Shown here in pieces: positions 26,921 through 36,020 of a stretch of 64,000 nucleotides of DNA; positions within the stretch are counted from its first letter, which is position 1, and each line of letters begins with the position of its first letter. The position numbers and the translations under genes are program-made. This stretch comes from Alkalihalobacillus pseudalcaliphilus (GTDB lineage: Bacteria > Bacillota > Bacilli > Bacillales > Bacillaceae_D). Under the pieces are notes generated by a model. The model was not told the origin of the DNA. It searched no databases and worked only from the letters and a program-made list of their open reading frames with translations. The stretch lies in contig NZ_JAQQWS010000001.1 of NCBI RefSeq assembly GCF_028610675.1, positions 62,001-126,000 of the forward strand, given 5' to 3'.

Positions 26921-27664
26921 ATGTTTGATAATCAAGCCTCTAGCCAAGAAAAACCTGTTGAAGAAATGCCTAAAAAAGAAGAAAAGACAGGTGGTATATT
27001 AGAAAAAATTCAAGAATTAGGGCAAACGAACGTCCCGCAAATGGAAAATTCAAATATACATTGTATGACTGTGGTTGGACAAATTGAAGGACATATGCAA
27101 TTGCCGCCACAAAATAAAACAACAAAGTACGAACATCTCATTCCGCAATTAGTAGCGGTTGAACAAAATTCTAAAATAGAAGGACTACTTATTATCCTCA
27201 ACACAGTTGGTGGTGACGTTGAAGCGGGTTTGGCTATATCTGAGATGATTGCCTCGATGTCGAAACCTTCCGTCACACTCGTATTAGGTGGAGGACATTC
27301 AATTGGTGTACCAATAGCAGTTGCTTCCAATTATTCTCTGATTGCAGAAACAGCAACTATGACGATTCATCCCGTACGCTTAACGGGGCTTGTTATTGGT
27401 GTTCCGCAAACCTTTGAATACTTAGATAAAATGCAAGAAAGAGTGATTAAGTTTGTGACGAAGCATTCTGAGATTTCGGAGGATAAGTTTAAAGAATTAA
27501 TGTTTAGTAAAGGGAATTTAACAAGAGATATTGGCACGAATGTGGTCGGAACTGATGCGGTAGAGTATGGATTAATTGATGAAGTGGGAGGAATTGGACA
27601 AGCTCTTAAAAAGTTAAATCTGCTTATCGATGAAAAGAAACACGAAGGGGTACCAATCCAATGA
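26921..27664 (+). CDS. tepA: TepA/ClpP-like serine protease
   Basis: ClpP-fold protein (247 aa; ymfB of B. subtilis). The segment NTVGGDVEAGLAISEMI is the oxyanion region, GGGHSIGVPIAVAS holds the putative nucleophilic Ser, and TMTIHPVRLTGL the His. The N-terminal 40 residues are charged and probably disordered. ATG 26921 is used: an ATG at 26915 directly abuts the Shine-Dalgarno AAGGAGG. The stop overlaps the ylzJ start by 4 bp. A translocation-enhancing or peptide-degrading role is known only from B. subtilis. Confidence 0.93.
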   Translation: MFDNQASSQEKPVEEMPKKEEKTGGILEKIQELGQTNVPQMENSNIHCMTVVGQIEGHMQLPPQNKTTKYEHLIPQLVAVEQNSKIEGLLIILNTVGGDVEAGLAISEMIASMSKPSVTLVLGGGHSIGVPIAVASNYSLIAETATMTIHPVRLTGLVIGVPQTFEYLDKMQERVIKFVTKHSEISEDKFKELMFSKGNLTRDIGTNVVGTDAVEYGLIDEVGGIGQALKKLNLLIDEKKHEGVPIQ

Positions 27665-27882
27665 TTATGTATACGATGGTCCCTCACGAAATGATCTTTC
27701 CAGAAGATGACAGCCATTATAGTCAATATAAAACGATCCCTATAGAACATGGACATGTTATCGTTCAACAAATAAGTACGGATGAATGTATGATTGTTCG
27801 TCTTGTCTGTTCGAATCCGATGGCTTATCTTCAAGAACACTATACCCCAGGCACAATAGTGAAAGCAGGATTATTGCACTAA
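27661..27882 (+). CDS. ylzJ: YlzJ-like small protein
   Basis: 73-residue protein of the YlzJ-like family (MIMYTMVPHEMIFPE start). It is translationally coupled to tepA through an ATGA overlap and lies before spoIIIE, as in B. subtilis. No membrane segment or catalytic motif is visible; function unknown. Confidence 0.88.
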   Translation: MIMYTMVPHEMIFPEDDSHYSQYKTIPIEHGHVIVQQISTDECMIVRLVCSNPMAYLQEHYTPGTIVKAGLLH

Positions 27883-27957
27883 TATGGAAAGGCGGGAATG
27901 TTTAAGCATTCTTTGATTATCTGTTGACGATGAGTATGCTATAATATATGTATTGAA

Positions 27958-27984
27958 GACAAGCAGCCATATTTTGGCTGCTTG
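27958..27984 (+). promoter_or_regulatory. hairpin in spoIIIE leader
   Basis: ACAAGCAGCC pairs with GGCTGCTTGT (10 bp perfect) around 27958-27984. There is no T-run, so termination is unlikely. A TATAAT at 27940-27945 lies just upstream, but no well-spaced -35 was found. Confidence 0.4.
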
Positions 27985-28023
27985 TTAGTATTGGTTATTT
28001 TAAGAAAAATAAGGGTGAGTACA

Positions 28024-30387
28024 TTGGCGAAAAGAAAGAAAAAGAAAAAAACACAATGGAAGTCACAGCTGACCTTTGAATTAATTGGTTTGGGTCTGTT
28101 GGTTATTGCAGTTGTCACCCTGGCGCGACTAGGAACGGTGGGGGAAACCTTTGTTAGTTTATTTCGCTTTATTTTAGGTGAATGGTTTGTATTATTAGCT
28201 TTGGGGTTATTGGCTATTGCCTTATACATAATTTTTAAACGAGAGAAGCCTGTTTTATGGTCAAGAAGAATAGCTGGAATTTATGTATTAATGAGTTCAT
28301 TTGCATTATTTAGTCATATTGGTTTGTTTCGAAATCTAGGGTTTCGAGAAGGCTTTGCTGACCAATCCGTCATTAGAAACACAGTCCGATTATTTATGAT
28401 GGAAATTAGGGGAGAATCACCTGGATCGCAAGATTTAGGTGGAGGTATGGTCGGTTCAATTATTTATGCACTGAGTCATTTTCTCTTTGCTGATACGGGA
28501 TCTTACTTTCTTTGTTTTGTTTTATTTATAGTCGGACTCATATTGATTACAGGTAAGTCATTTACTGAAATGGTCTCAAATAGCATGAGGAAATCTTACG
28601 TATATTTAGCAGATACCTTCCAAAATTTCTGGAAAGAAGGGAAAGCTTGGAAGGAACAAACACAAGAAAAACTTCAGGAAGAGCGTGAAAATCAAAGAAA
28701 ACGAAAAACAAATAAACAAGAATTGACCAAAGTAGAACAGCAATCAGATGGAGAAGAAATCGAGCCGGAAATTGTTGATTTTGCTCAAAAAGCTTACGCA
28801 AATGCTAATAATATGAGTGAAACCGATGAACCACTAGCTGACAATGAAGACATCATCAAAGCAAATAAAGTTCAACAAAAAGGGAATCAAACAGAGGATG
28901 AACAAGAAAAAGAACTCTCTGTTGGTTTGATCACAACTGAGATGGAAGAGAATAAGGATTATCAGTTGCCGACGTTTGACCTTTTACAAGCCCCGCAATT
29001 AGCTAATCAAAGTCATGATAGACAGCGATTGACATCTAATGCAAGGAAGCTTGAGCAAACATTAGAAAGTTTTGGTGTAAAAGCAAAGGTCATGAAGGTT
29101 CATTTAGGTCCTTCTGTAACCAAATATGAAGTGAACCCGAGTGTGGGTGTAAAAGTAAGTAAAATCGTAAACCTTGTGGATGACTTAGCATTAGCGTTGG
29201 CAGCGAAAGATATTCGGATTGAAGCACCTATCCCAGGTAAATCAGCCATTGGGATTGAAGTCCCTAATCAAGAGGTAGCCATTGTCACATTACGAGAAGT
29301 GCTAGATTCTGATCGTTCCAAAGAGGATACGAATGTCTTATCGGTAGCATTAGGCAGGGACATCTCTGGTGAACCAGTGCTCGCTCCTTTAAATAAAATG
29401 CCGCATTTACTCGTAGCTGGGGCAACGGGTAGTGGAAAAAGTGTATGTATTAATGGAATTATTACAAGCATTTTGTTAAAAGCTAAACCACATGAAGTGA
29501 AATTAATGATGATCGACCCGAAAATGGTTGAACTAAATGTCTATAATGGGATTCCACATTTATTAACCCCTGTTGTGACAGAACCAAAAAAAGCGTCTCA
29601 AGCATTAAAAAAGGTTGTCGCAGAAATGGAAAGGCGGTACGATTTATTTTCTCATTCTGGGACGCGAAATATTGAAGGGTATAATGAATATATTCGTCGT
29701 GTTAATGAAGGTCAGCAAGCGAAACAACCATTCTTACCTTATATCGTCGTTATTGTCGATGAGTTAGCCGATTTGATGATGGTAGCTAGCGGTGATGTGG
29801 AGGATTCCATTGCCCGACTTGCACAGATGGCGAGGGCTTCAGGTATTCACATGATTATTGCGACGCAAAGACCATCCGTTGATGTTATTACCGGTGTCAT
29901 TAAAGCAAACATCCCATCCCGAATAGCATTTGGTGTTTCCTCACAAGTAGATTCACGAACGATTATTGATTCGGCTGGTGCGGAAAAGCTTTTAGGTAGA
30001 GGGGATATGTTATATTTACCGGTCGGAGCTACCAAACCAACTCGAGTACAAGGTGCGTTTCTATCAGATGATGAAGTAGAAGCGGTGGTATCGTATGTGA
30101 TATCTCAGCAAAAAGCACAGTATATAGAAGAAATGATTCCACAAGAAGAAACGTCGACGAAGAATCATGAGCAAACGGATGATTTATATGATGATGCTGT
30201 CCAGTTAGTAACGGAGATGAACTCTGCATCTGTTTCGATGATCCAAAGGCGATTCCGTGTGGGCTATGCAAGAGCAGCTCGAATCATTGATCAACTTGAA
30301 GAACGTGGTGTTGTGGGGCCATACGAAGGAAGTAAACCTCGTGAAGTATTAATTTCAAAAAGAGAAGATGAAGAACAGTCGTTGTAA
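28024..30387 (+). CDS. spoIIIE: DNA translocase SpoIIIE (FtsK family)
   Basis: Septal DNA pump that moves the chromosome into the forespore (787 aa). Four hydrophobic segments in about residues 20-190, then an acidic/Lys-rich linker (about 210-330), the RecA-like motor with Walker A GATGSGKS and Walker B IVVIVDELADLMM, and a C-terminal winged-helix gamma domain (SVSMIQRRFRVGYARAARI) that reads polar DNA motifs. The frame is open from 27982, but TTG 28024 behind AAGGGTGAG gives MAKRKKKKKT, the normal start. Confidence 0.97.
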   Translation: MAKRKKKKKTQWKSQLTFELIGLGLLVIAVVTLARLGTVGETFVSLFRFILGEWFVLLALGLLAIALYIIFKREKPVLWSRRIAGIYVLMSSFALFSHIGLFRNLGFREGFADQSVIRNTVRLFMMEIRGESPGSQDLGGGMVGSIIYALSHFLFADTGSYFLCFVLFIVGLILITGKSFTEMVSNSMRKSYVYLADTFQNFWKEGKAWKEQTQEKLQEERENQRKRKTNKQELTKVEQQSDGEEIEPEIVDFAQKAYANANNMSETDEPLADNEDIIKANKVQQKGNQTEDEQEKELSVGLITTEMEENKDYQLPTFDLLQAPQLANQSHDRQRLTSNARKLEQTLESFGVKAKVMKVHLGPSVTKYEVNPSVGVKVSKIVNLVDDLALALAAKDIRIEAPIPGKSAIGIEVPNQEVAIVTLREVLDSDRSKEDTNVLSVALGRDISGEPVLAPLNKMPHLLVAGATGSGKSVCINGIITSILLKAKPHEVKLMMIDPKMVELNVYNGIPHLLTPVVTEPKKASQALKKVVAEMERRYDLFSHSGTRNIEGYNEYIRRVNEGQQAKQPFLPYIVVIVDELADLMMVASGDVEDSIARLAQMARASGIHMIIATQRPSVDVITGVIKANIPSRIAFGVSSQVDSRTIIDSAGAEKLLGRGDMLYLPVGATKPTRVQGAFLSDDEVEAVVSYVISQQKAQYIEEMIPQEETSTKNHEQTDDLYDDAVQLVTEMNSASVSMIQRRFRVGYARAARIIDQLEERGVVGPYEGSKPREVLISKREDEEQSL

Positions 30388-30449
30388 TTTTTTAGATAAA
30401 GATAAGTGATTATTCGAGAGTAAATGGGAAGTTTGAAGGAGTGGGGTAT

Positions 30450-31175
30450 GTGATCAAGTCGGACCAGCGGCCATTATATTTACAAGTCATTGACCGAATT
30501 AAGCAAGATATTGAGCAAAAGGTTTATCAAGAAGGGGAAAAACTACCCTCTGAGTTTGATTTATCAAAGCAATTAGGCATAAGTCGAGCTACACTTAGAG
30601 AGGCATTACGGTTATTAGAGGAAGAGGGTATCGTGATTAGACGTCACGGTGTGGGGACCTTCGTTCATGCAAAGCCGTTATTTTCAGCTGGTATAGAAGA
30701 GCTTCATAGTGTGACAGATATGATTGCACAGGCTAACATGGAGCCTGGTACGATATTTTTGTCATCTTCAATTAAGGAAGCTACAGAAGACGATAAGAGT
30801 AAATTTTCTCCAATAGAAACGGAGAAAATTTTAGAAATAGAACGTGTTCGAACGGCTAATCATACACCGATTGTTTATTGTTTAGACCGACTACCATATG
30901 AGCGGCTACAAGGGTTTTCCATTCATGATTTGAAGTCGATTTTTACATTTCTAGAGCAATCTGGTCAAGAAATTGCCTACGCTGTGACCTATATTGAACC
31001 GATGGGGTACCATCCAACAGTATCAGAAATTCTTGAATGTGATCCAGAAACTTCTTTATTATTGTTAAAGCAAGTTCATTATAATCAGCAGGATGAACCG
31101 ATTTTATATTCTTTGAATTATTTTCGGGCTGATAAATTTAAGTTTCACGTTTTAAGAAAGCGGATAAAAGCATAA
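30450..31175 (+). CDS. ymfC: GntR/HutC family transcription regulator
   Basis: 241-aa regulator: N-terminal winged helix (KLPSEFDLSKQLGISRATL followed by REALRLLEEEGIVIRRHG) and a C-terminal UTRA/HutC-type effector domain. Occupies the ymfC position after spoIIIE. GTG 30450 is preferred to GTG 30441 because GAAGGAG overlaps the latter. Ligand and targets are unknown; the MFS transporter gene that follows ymfC in B. subtilis is absent here. Confidence 0.88.
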   Translation: MIKSDQRPLYLQVIDRIKQDIEQKVYQEGEKLPSEFDLSKQLGISRATLREALRLLEEEGIVIRRHGVGTFVHAKPLFSAGIEELHSVTDMIAQANMEPGTIFLSSSIKEATEDDKSKFSPIETEKILEIERVRTANHTPIVYCLDRLPYERLQGFSIHDLKSIFTFLEQSGQEIAYAVTYIEPMGYHPTVSEILECDPETSLLLLKQVHYNQQDEPILYSLNYFRADKFKFHVLRKRIKA

Positions 31176-31210
31176 CCTAATCAAAACACCAAAAAAGGAG
31201 TCTAGATAAG

Positions 31211-32488
31211 ATGACCGTGCTAAAGGAAATTCCTTATTCGATAAATGCCATTAAGGCACACCTTGTGCAAACAGAAAAATTTAAAACGTATAGTATTGTA
31301 ATGATGATTGAAGCCCCCTTAGAGGCTGATACTGTTGCAGGGCGCGCACTTCTACCAGAAGTACTTCAAAGCACAACGGCTAAAACGAATCAACGAGCTA
31401 AATTTCGCCAACGCTTAGATGATATGTACGGAGCAATGCTTGCCACGGATGTTCAAAAAAAAGGTGAAAACCATGTGATTTCAATTCGTATTGACGTAGC
31501 CAATGAGAAGTTTTTAAGTGAGGGGACATCCTTGCTTCAAGAAGGAATTTCTTTGTTACATGAAGTAATTTTTGAACCAAATATTGAAAATGAGCAGTTT
31601 AAGCAGGAAATTGTAGAAAGTGAAAAACGTTCACTTATCCAACGTATTGAATCGGTTTTTGATGACAAGATGCGCTATGCAAACATGAGAATTACAGAGG
31701 AAATGTGTAAGGATGAGCGTTACGCCCTAACATCCTTTGGTACGAAGGAACAAGTCCAAGCTATTACTCCTCAATCATTATATACCGCCTATCAAAAAAT
31801 GCTTGCACAAAGTCGGTTCAACCTTTATATTGTCGGTGATTTTGAAGAAGCCTCTGTAAAAGAAATAGTCGAGCAAACCTTCGCCAATGTAAATGTGTCT
31901 AGTCAATATCAGGCACTTGAGACATCAACACCAACAGAAATAAAGGAAAAAGTCGTTTTTGACAAGCAGGATGTTAAACAAGGCAAGTTACATATCGGCT
32001 TTAGAGCACATACTACTTTTGCCGATCCTGACTATGTTGCGATGAAAGTATGTAATGGCTTATTTGGCGGCTTTTCTCATTCTAAGCTTTTTATTAATGT
32101 TAGGGAAAAAGAAAGTCTTGCCTATTATGCGGCCTCTCGCTTTGAAAGCCATAAAGGTTTGTTAATGGTTATGTCAGGAATAGAGTTTTCGAAATACGGT
32201 CGGGCTGTTGAAATTATTAAAGAGCAAATGGATGCGATGAAAGCAGGAGACTTCAGTGAGGCTGAATTAGAGCAAACGAAGGCGATGCTCATTAATCAAT
32301 TGTTAGAAAGTGTTGACGTAGCTAGAGGGTTTGTTGAGCTAAGCTATCATCAAGTGGTCAGTGACCATCAACGTACGGTGTATGATTGGATTGAAGAAGT
32401 TAAAGCTGTCACGAAGAAACAAGTCGTTGCGGCTGCTAAGAAAATAGAGTTAGATACGATTTATTTCTTAAAAGGGAAGGAGGAGTAA
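31211..32488 (+). CDS. ymfF: M16 family protein YmfF, catalytically inactive partner
   Basis: M16 peptidase-like protein (425 aa) with the two-lobed fold but without the HxxEH zinc motif: the stretch where it should fall reads RALLPEVLQSTT. The C-terminal half retains SLAYYAASRFESHKG. It is followed after 3 bp by ymfH, which has the motif. In M16 proteins such inactive/active pairs often form heterodimers, so a YmfF-YmfH complex is likely, as an inference. Confidence 0.92.
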   Translation: MTVLKEIPYSINAIKAHLVQTEKFKTYSIVMMIEAPLEADTVAGRALLPEVLQSTTAKTNQRAKFRQRLDDMYGAMLATDVQKKGENHVISIRIDVANEKFLSEGTSLLQEGISLLHEVIFEPNIENEQFKQEIVESEKRSLIQRIESVFDDKMRYANMRITEEMCKDERYALTSFGTKEQVQAITPQSLYTAYQKMLAQSRFNLYIVGDFEEASVKEIVEQTFANVNVSSQYQALETSTPTEIKEKVVFDKQDVKQGKLHIGFRAHTTFADPDYVAMKVCNGLFGGFSHSKLFINVREKESLAYYAASRFESHKGLLMVMSGIEFSKYGRAVEIIKEQMDAMKAGDFSEAELEQTKAMLINQLLESVDVARGFVELSYHQVVSDHQRTVYDWIEEVKAVTKKQVVAAAKKIELDTIYFLKGKEE

Positions 32489-32491
32489 GCC

Positions 32492-33790
32492 ATGAAACCG
32501 ATTGAGTTTGCCCAATTAAAAGAAACATTATATTACGAGCAATTGGATAATGGTCTTGATGTGTATATCCTTCCGAAAAAGGAGATTAACAAAACATTTG
32601 CTACTTTTACAACAAAATATGGTTCGATTGATAACGAGTTTGTCCCAATTGCTGAACAGGAAGCTATTAGGGTTCCAGATGGAATTGCTCATTTCTTAGA
32701 ACATAAAATGTTTGAGGATGAACATGGAGATGTGTTTCAAGACTTTAGTAAACAAGGGGCTTCAGCTAATGCCTTTACAAGCTTTACACGAACAGCTTAT
32801 TTATTTTCGAGTACATCAAATGTAGAAAAGAATTTAGAAACGCTCATTGATTTTGTTCAGCATCCTTACTTTACAGAAGAAAGTGTGGAAAAAGAGAAAG
32901 GCATTATTGAACAAGAAATTACGATGTATGATGATAACCCAGACTGGCGAGCTTATTTTGGTGTTATTGAGAATATGTATGAAAATCATCCCGTTAAAAT
33001 TGACATAGCTGGAACGGCAGCATCCATTGCAAAAATAACAAAAGATTTATTGTATACGTGCTACCATACATTTTATCACCCCAATAATATGCTTTTATTT
33101 GTGGTGGGTCCTGTTGAACCTGAGAAAATTTTAGAACAGGTCAAAGCGAATCAAGCTAAAAAGGATTTTGCTGAACCTGAGAAAATTCAACGATTTTATC
33201 CGGAAGAAGGTCCTGGAGTCGCCAAAGCCCACCATGTCGTGACAATGCCGGTTCAAACGCCAAAGCTATTAATTGGTTTTAAGGATAAAAATCCAAATAA
33301 ACAAGGTGAGGAATTACTTCGTTACGAGTTATCTCTGAATATCCTCTTAGATCTCATGTTTGGGCAAAGCTCTTCGAATTATCAAACCCTTTATGAAGAA
33401 GGTCTTATTGATGACAGCTTCTCATTTGACTATTCGGCAGAAAATGGTTTTGGTTTTACGATTATTGGAGGAGATACGAAAAAGCCAATTCAGCTTGCTA
33501 AAAAATTGGATGAGCAAATTCGCCAATTCAAACAAAGCAAGCTTTCAGAAGAAGTAGTTAATCGAGCGATTAAGAAAAAAATCGGTTCATTTTTACGCTC
33601 ATTAAATTCACCGGAGTATATTGCTAATCAATTTACGCGGTATAAATTTAATGATATGAATTTATTTGATATTGTGCCTGTTCTTGAAAGCTTGCAAGCT
33701 AAAGACCTCGAAGCTATTTTACAGGAACACTTCGATTTTGATTGCTTTACGGTTTCTGAAGTAAAGGCAGAAGGTTACCATGAGCAATAA
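32492..33790 (+). CDS. ymfH: M16 family zinc peptidase YmfH
   Basis: Active-type M16 peptidase (432 aa): HFLEH at residues 67-71 and EKEKGIIEQEITMYDD as the third-ligand helix. ATG at 32492 is preceded by AAGGAGGAGTAAGCC, with the Shine-Dalgarno on the end of ymfF. It overlaps ymfI by 11 bp, so ymfF-ymfH-ymfI are expressed together. Substrate unknown. Confidence 0.94.
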   Translation: MKPIEFAQLKETLYYEQLDNGLDVYILPKKEINKTFATFTTKYGSIDNEFVPIAEQEAIRVPDGIAHFLEHKMFEDEHGDVFQDFSKQGASANAFTSFTRTAYLFSSTSNVEKNLETLIDFVQHPYFTEESVEKEKGIIEQEITMYDDNPDWRAYFGVIENMYENHPVKIDIAGTAASIAKITKDLLYTCYHTFYHPNNMLLFVVGPVEPEKILEQVKANQAKKDFAEPEKIQRFYPEEGPGVAKAHHVVTMPVQTPKLLIGFKDKNPNKQGEELLRYELSLNILLDLMFGQSSSNYQTLYEEGLIDDSFSFDYSAENGFGFTIIGGDTKKPIQLAKKLDEQIRQFKQSKLSEEVVNRAIKKKIGSFLRSLNSPEYIANQFTRYKFNDMNLFDIVPVLESLQAKDLEAILQEHFDFDCFTVSEVKAEGYHEQ

Positions 33791-34514
33791 AAAAGAACAT
33801 CTCCTGATAACAGGAGCTTCTGGAGGTATTGGGCAAGCGACCGCTAAGGCGCTTGCCTCTTCTAGTCGTATACTGTATTTACATTATCATAAAAATAGAG
33901 AGCGAATTTTGCAGGTGAAACATACGTGTGAGAACTTAGGAGCTGAAGTTTTCATTCTTCAAGCAGATTTAAGTACGAGAGATGGAACTGATCAACTCAT
34001 TGCTCAAATTCCAACAAATATTGATGCTCTTGTTTATCATGCGGGTATGGACTCTGTGCAGTTATTCACTGATATATCCGATGAGACGCTTCTTGAGGTA
34101 ATGCAGGTACATCTTTATAATCCAATGAGGATAGCAAGGCAACTATTAAAGGGAATGATTCGTAACCAAAAAGGAAAGTTAATTTTTGTTTCTTCTATTT
34201 GGGGTTTGGCGGGGGCTTCTTGTGAAGTGACTTATTCAGCCGCTAAAGGTGGAATTAACGCCTTTGTTAAAGCACTAGCTAAAGAAGTAGCCTTAAGTAA
34301 CATCCAAGTAAATGCAATAGCACCAGGAGCAATTGATACAGGAATGCTCACCCGCTATAACGAAACAGACCGCCAGCAATTAATCGACGAAATACCAGCT
34401 GGACGCTTAGGAGAATCCGAAGAAGTTGCTGCCTATATTACGTTCTTATTAACCGAGCAAGCATCCTATATCAATGGACAAATCCTATCCATCAACGGTG
34501 CATGGTATACATAA
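33780..34514 (+). CDS. ymfI: short-chain dehydrogenase/reductase YmfI
   Basis: 244-aa SDR with the NAD(P) motif TGASGGIGQA (residues about 12-21), catalytic Tyr/Lys in YSAAKGG and the Ser in VSSIWG. Resembles 3-oxoacyl-ACP reductases, but the substrate cannot be read from sequence. Start lies within the last codons of ymfH. Followed by a repeat-rich gap of more than 900 bp with no gene. Confidence 0.92.
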   Translation: MSNKKEHLLITGASGGIGQATAKALASSSRILYLHYHKNRERILQVKHTCENLGAEVFILQADLSTRDGTDQLIAQIPTNIDALVYHAGMDSVQLFTDISDETLLEVMQVHLYNPMRIARQLLKGMIRNQKGKLIFVSSIWGLAGASCEVTYSAAKGGINAFVKALAKEVALSNIQVNAIAPGAIDTGMLTRYNETDRQQLIDEIPAGRLGESEEVAAYITFLLTEQASYINGQILSINGAWYT

Positions 34515-34585
34515 AACAGAATGTCTCTGGCGTTTAGTCGGGAGGGGGGTCTCATTCCTCTTAAAGTGATCTTTGAGAAGGTGTT

Positions 34586-34650
34586 CGCCACCAACAAAGA
34601 TGAAAGTAGTGTCTAGCTCTTTAACTGGTAGCTTTTCGTTCATTTGGTAT
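34586..34650 (+). repeat. dispersed element, left-end modules (two motifs in tandem)
   Basis: CGCCACCAACAAAGATGAAAG at 34586-34606 followed by TCTTTAACTGGTAGC at 34618-34632. The first motif also occurs at 53477-53499, 60911-60932 and inverted at 37932-37957; the second at 1521, 61250 and inverted near 19590. Here both stand directly left of the 52-bp array. Confidence 0.8.
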
Positions 34651-34710
34651 TTGAATGAGAAGTACAAAAATCGAAGAGTCTGCATGATAAGGTTAATAAT
34701 ATGTGAGTTA

Positions 34711-35290
34711 GTGAGTGAGTAAAGTAACGAAAAGGGCCGAACGTGTCAGTTACTCGAGGGAAGTGAGTGAGTAAAGTAACGAAAAGAGTCGAACGCGACA
34801 GTTACTCGAGGGAAGTGAGCGAGTAAAGTAACGAAAAGGCACGNNNNNNNNNNNNNNNNNNNNNNNNNNNNNNNNNNNNNNNNNNNNNNNNNNNNNNNNN
34901 NNNNNNNNNNNNNNNNNNNNNNNNNNNNNNNNNNNNNNNNNNNGAGACAGTTACTCGAGGGAAGTGAGTGAGTAAAGTAACGAAAAGAGCCGAACGAGTC
35001 AGTTACTCAAGGGAAGTGAGCGAGTAAAGTAACGAAAAGGGCCGAACGAGTCAGTTACTCGAGGGAAGTGCGTGAGTAAAGTAACGAAAAGAGTCGAACG
35101 CGACAGTTACTCGAGGGAAGTGAGCGAGTAAAGTAACGAAAAGGCACGAGCGAGACAGTTACTCGAGGGAAGTGAGTGAGTAAAGTAACGAAAAGAGCCG
35201 AACGAGTCAGTTACTCAAGGGAAGTGAGTGAGTAAAGTAACGAAAAGGCACGAACGAGTCAGTTACTCAAGGGAAGTGAGTGAGTGAAGT
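34711..35290 (+). repeat. 52-bp tandem array interrupted by assembly gap
   Basis: Units start GTGAGTGAGTAAAGTAACG at 34711, 34763, 34815 (gap) 34964, 35016, 35068, 35120, 35172, 35224 and 35276, exactly 52 bp apart on both sides of the gap. Each junction can fold: GTTACTC pairs with GAGTAA/GTAAC around GAGGGAAGTGA. Units vary at a few positions (GTGTC/GCGAC/GAGTC, CTCGAGG/CTCAAGG). The period is not a multiple of 3 and there is no open frame. The true copy number is unknown because of the gap. Confidence 0.92.
34844..34943. other. assembly gap of 100 N
   Basis: Exactly 100 N, the usual placeholder for a gap of unknown length, inside the 52-bp array. The phase of the units before and after does not fix the missing length. 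Confidence 0.97.
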
Positions 35291-35352
35291 CACACGAAAA
35301 GGTGTGAAGGGAATAAAGAACCAGGTAACTTCAAGTCACAAACCATCACCCC

Positions 35353-35373
35353 TAAGTAACTTTCACATAAAAC
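35353..35373 (+). repeat. dispersed element, right-end module
   Basis: TAAGTAACTTTCACATAAAA, a variant of the right-end motif AAGTAACTTCCATACAAA, located 60-80 bp after the last 52-bp unit. Confidence 0.55.
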
Positions 35374-35443
35374 ATGCATAAAGACAACTCATTTGAGGCA
35401 TGATATGAATCGTAATACTACATTACAAAAGGAGGAGTATTTC

Positions 35444-35695
35444 ATGTCTGTAATTGATAATTGGGAACAATGGAAAGACTTTTTAGGTGAGCGATTAGAG
35501 CAAGCTGAAGGTGAAGGAATGAGCCATAATGTTGTCAGTGATGTTGCTTATCAAGTTGGTGAGTATTTGGCGGCGCAAGTGGAGCCGAAAAACGAACAAG
35601 AGCGAGTATTAGCAGAACTATGGAAAGTGGCGGATGAAAGTGAACAGCACGCCATTGCAAACATGATGGTGAAGTTAGTTTCACATCACGATTAA
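35444..35695 (+). CDS. ymfJ: DUF3243 family protein YmfJ
   Basis: 83-residue acidic, helical protein (MSVIDNWEQWKDFLGERLEQ) of the YmfJ/DUF3243 family, between ymfI and ymfK as in B. subtilis. ATG 35444 is chosen because AAAGGAGGAG ends 9 bases before it; the frame upstream to 35393 lacks a start signal. No motif hints at function. Confidence 0.9.
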   Translation: MSVIDNWEQWKDFLGERLEQAEGEGMSHNVVSDVAYQVGEYLAAQVEPKNEQERVLAELWKVADESEQHAIANMMVKLVSHHD

Positions 35696-35733
35696 TCATA
35701 GTGTCACTTGAAGCTTTCTTTTTGAAATCAAGC

Positions 35734-35773
35734 AATGGATGAAAAGGGATATTTACCTTTTCATCCATTTTTT
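35734..35773 (+). terminator. strong terminator after ymfJ
   Basis: AATGGATGAAAAGG 35734-35747 pairs perfectly (14 bp) with CCTTTTCATCCATT 35756-35769, followed by T to 35773. The 247 bp from here to ymfK is very AT-rich, with no gene seen. Confidence 0.93.
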
Positions 35774-36020
35774 AGATTTAACTGAAAAACAAGGTCAAAA
35801 AATGTAATAAAGAGAAAACAGTGTGAAAAAAAGTCTAATTTTATAGGTGATAAATTAAAAAGGGAAGAATCGATCTCTTTTTTATGAAAATGATGATACA
35901 AACACCTTTCATTTATATGCAAGATCAATTATGATAAAAAAGAAAGAAAAAATCGCCTTAAATTGACAATCATCAACACTTTCATTAAAAAGATGATCAA
36001 GGGTAAGAAAGGTGTTTGAG

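Noticed and set aside
27924..27945. TTGACG and TATAAT as a spoIIIE promoter pair
   Set aside because: The spacing is only 10 bp, too short for SigmaA; no alternative -35 at 16-18 bp was convincing.
34711..35290. Possible CRISPR array
   Set aside because: Units are contiguous and near-identical over all 52 bp; there are no unique spacers and no cas genes. The same holds for 11675-12090 and 60972-61165.
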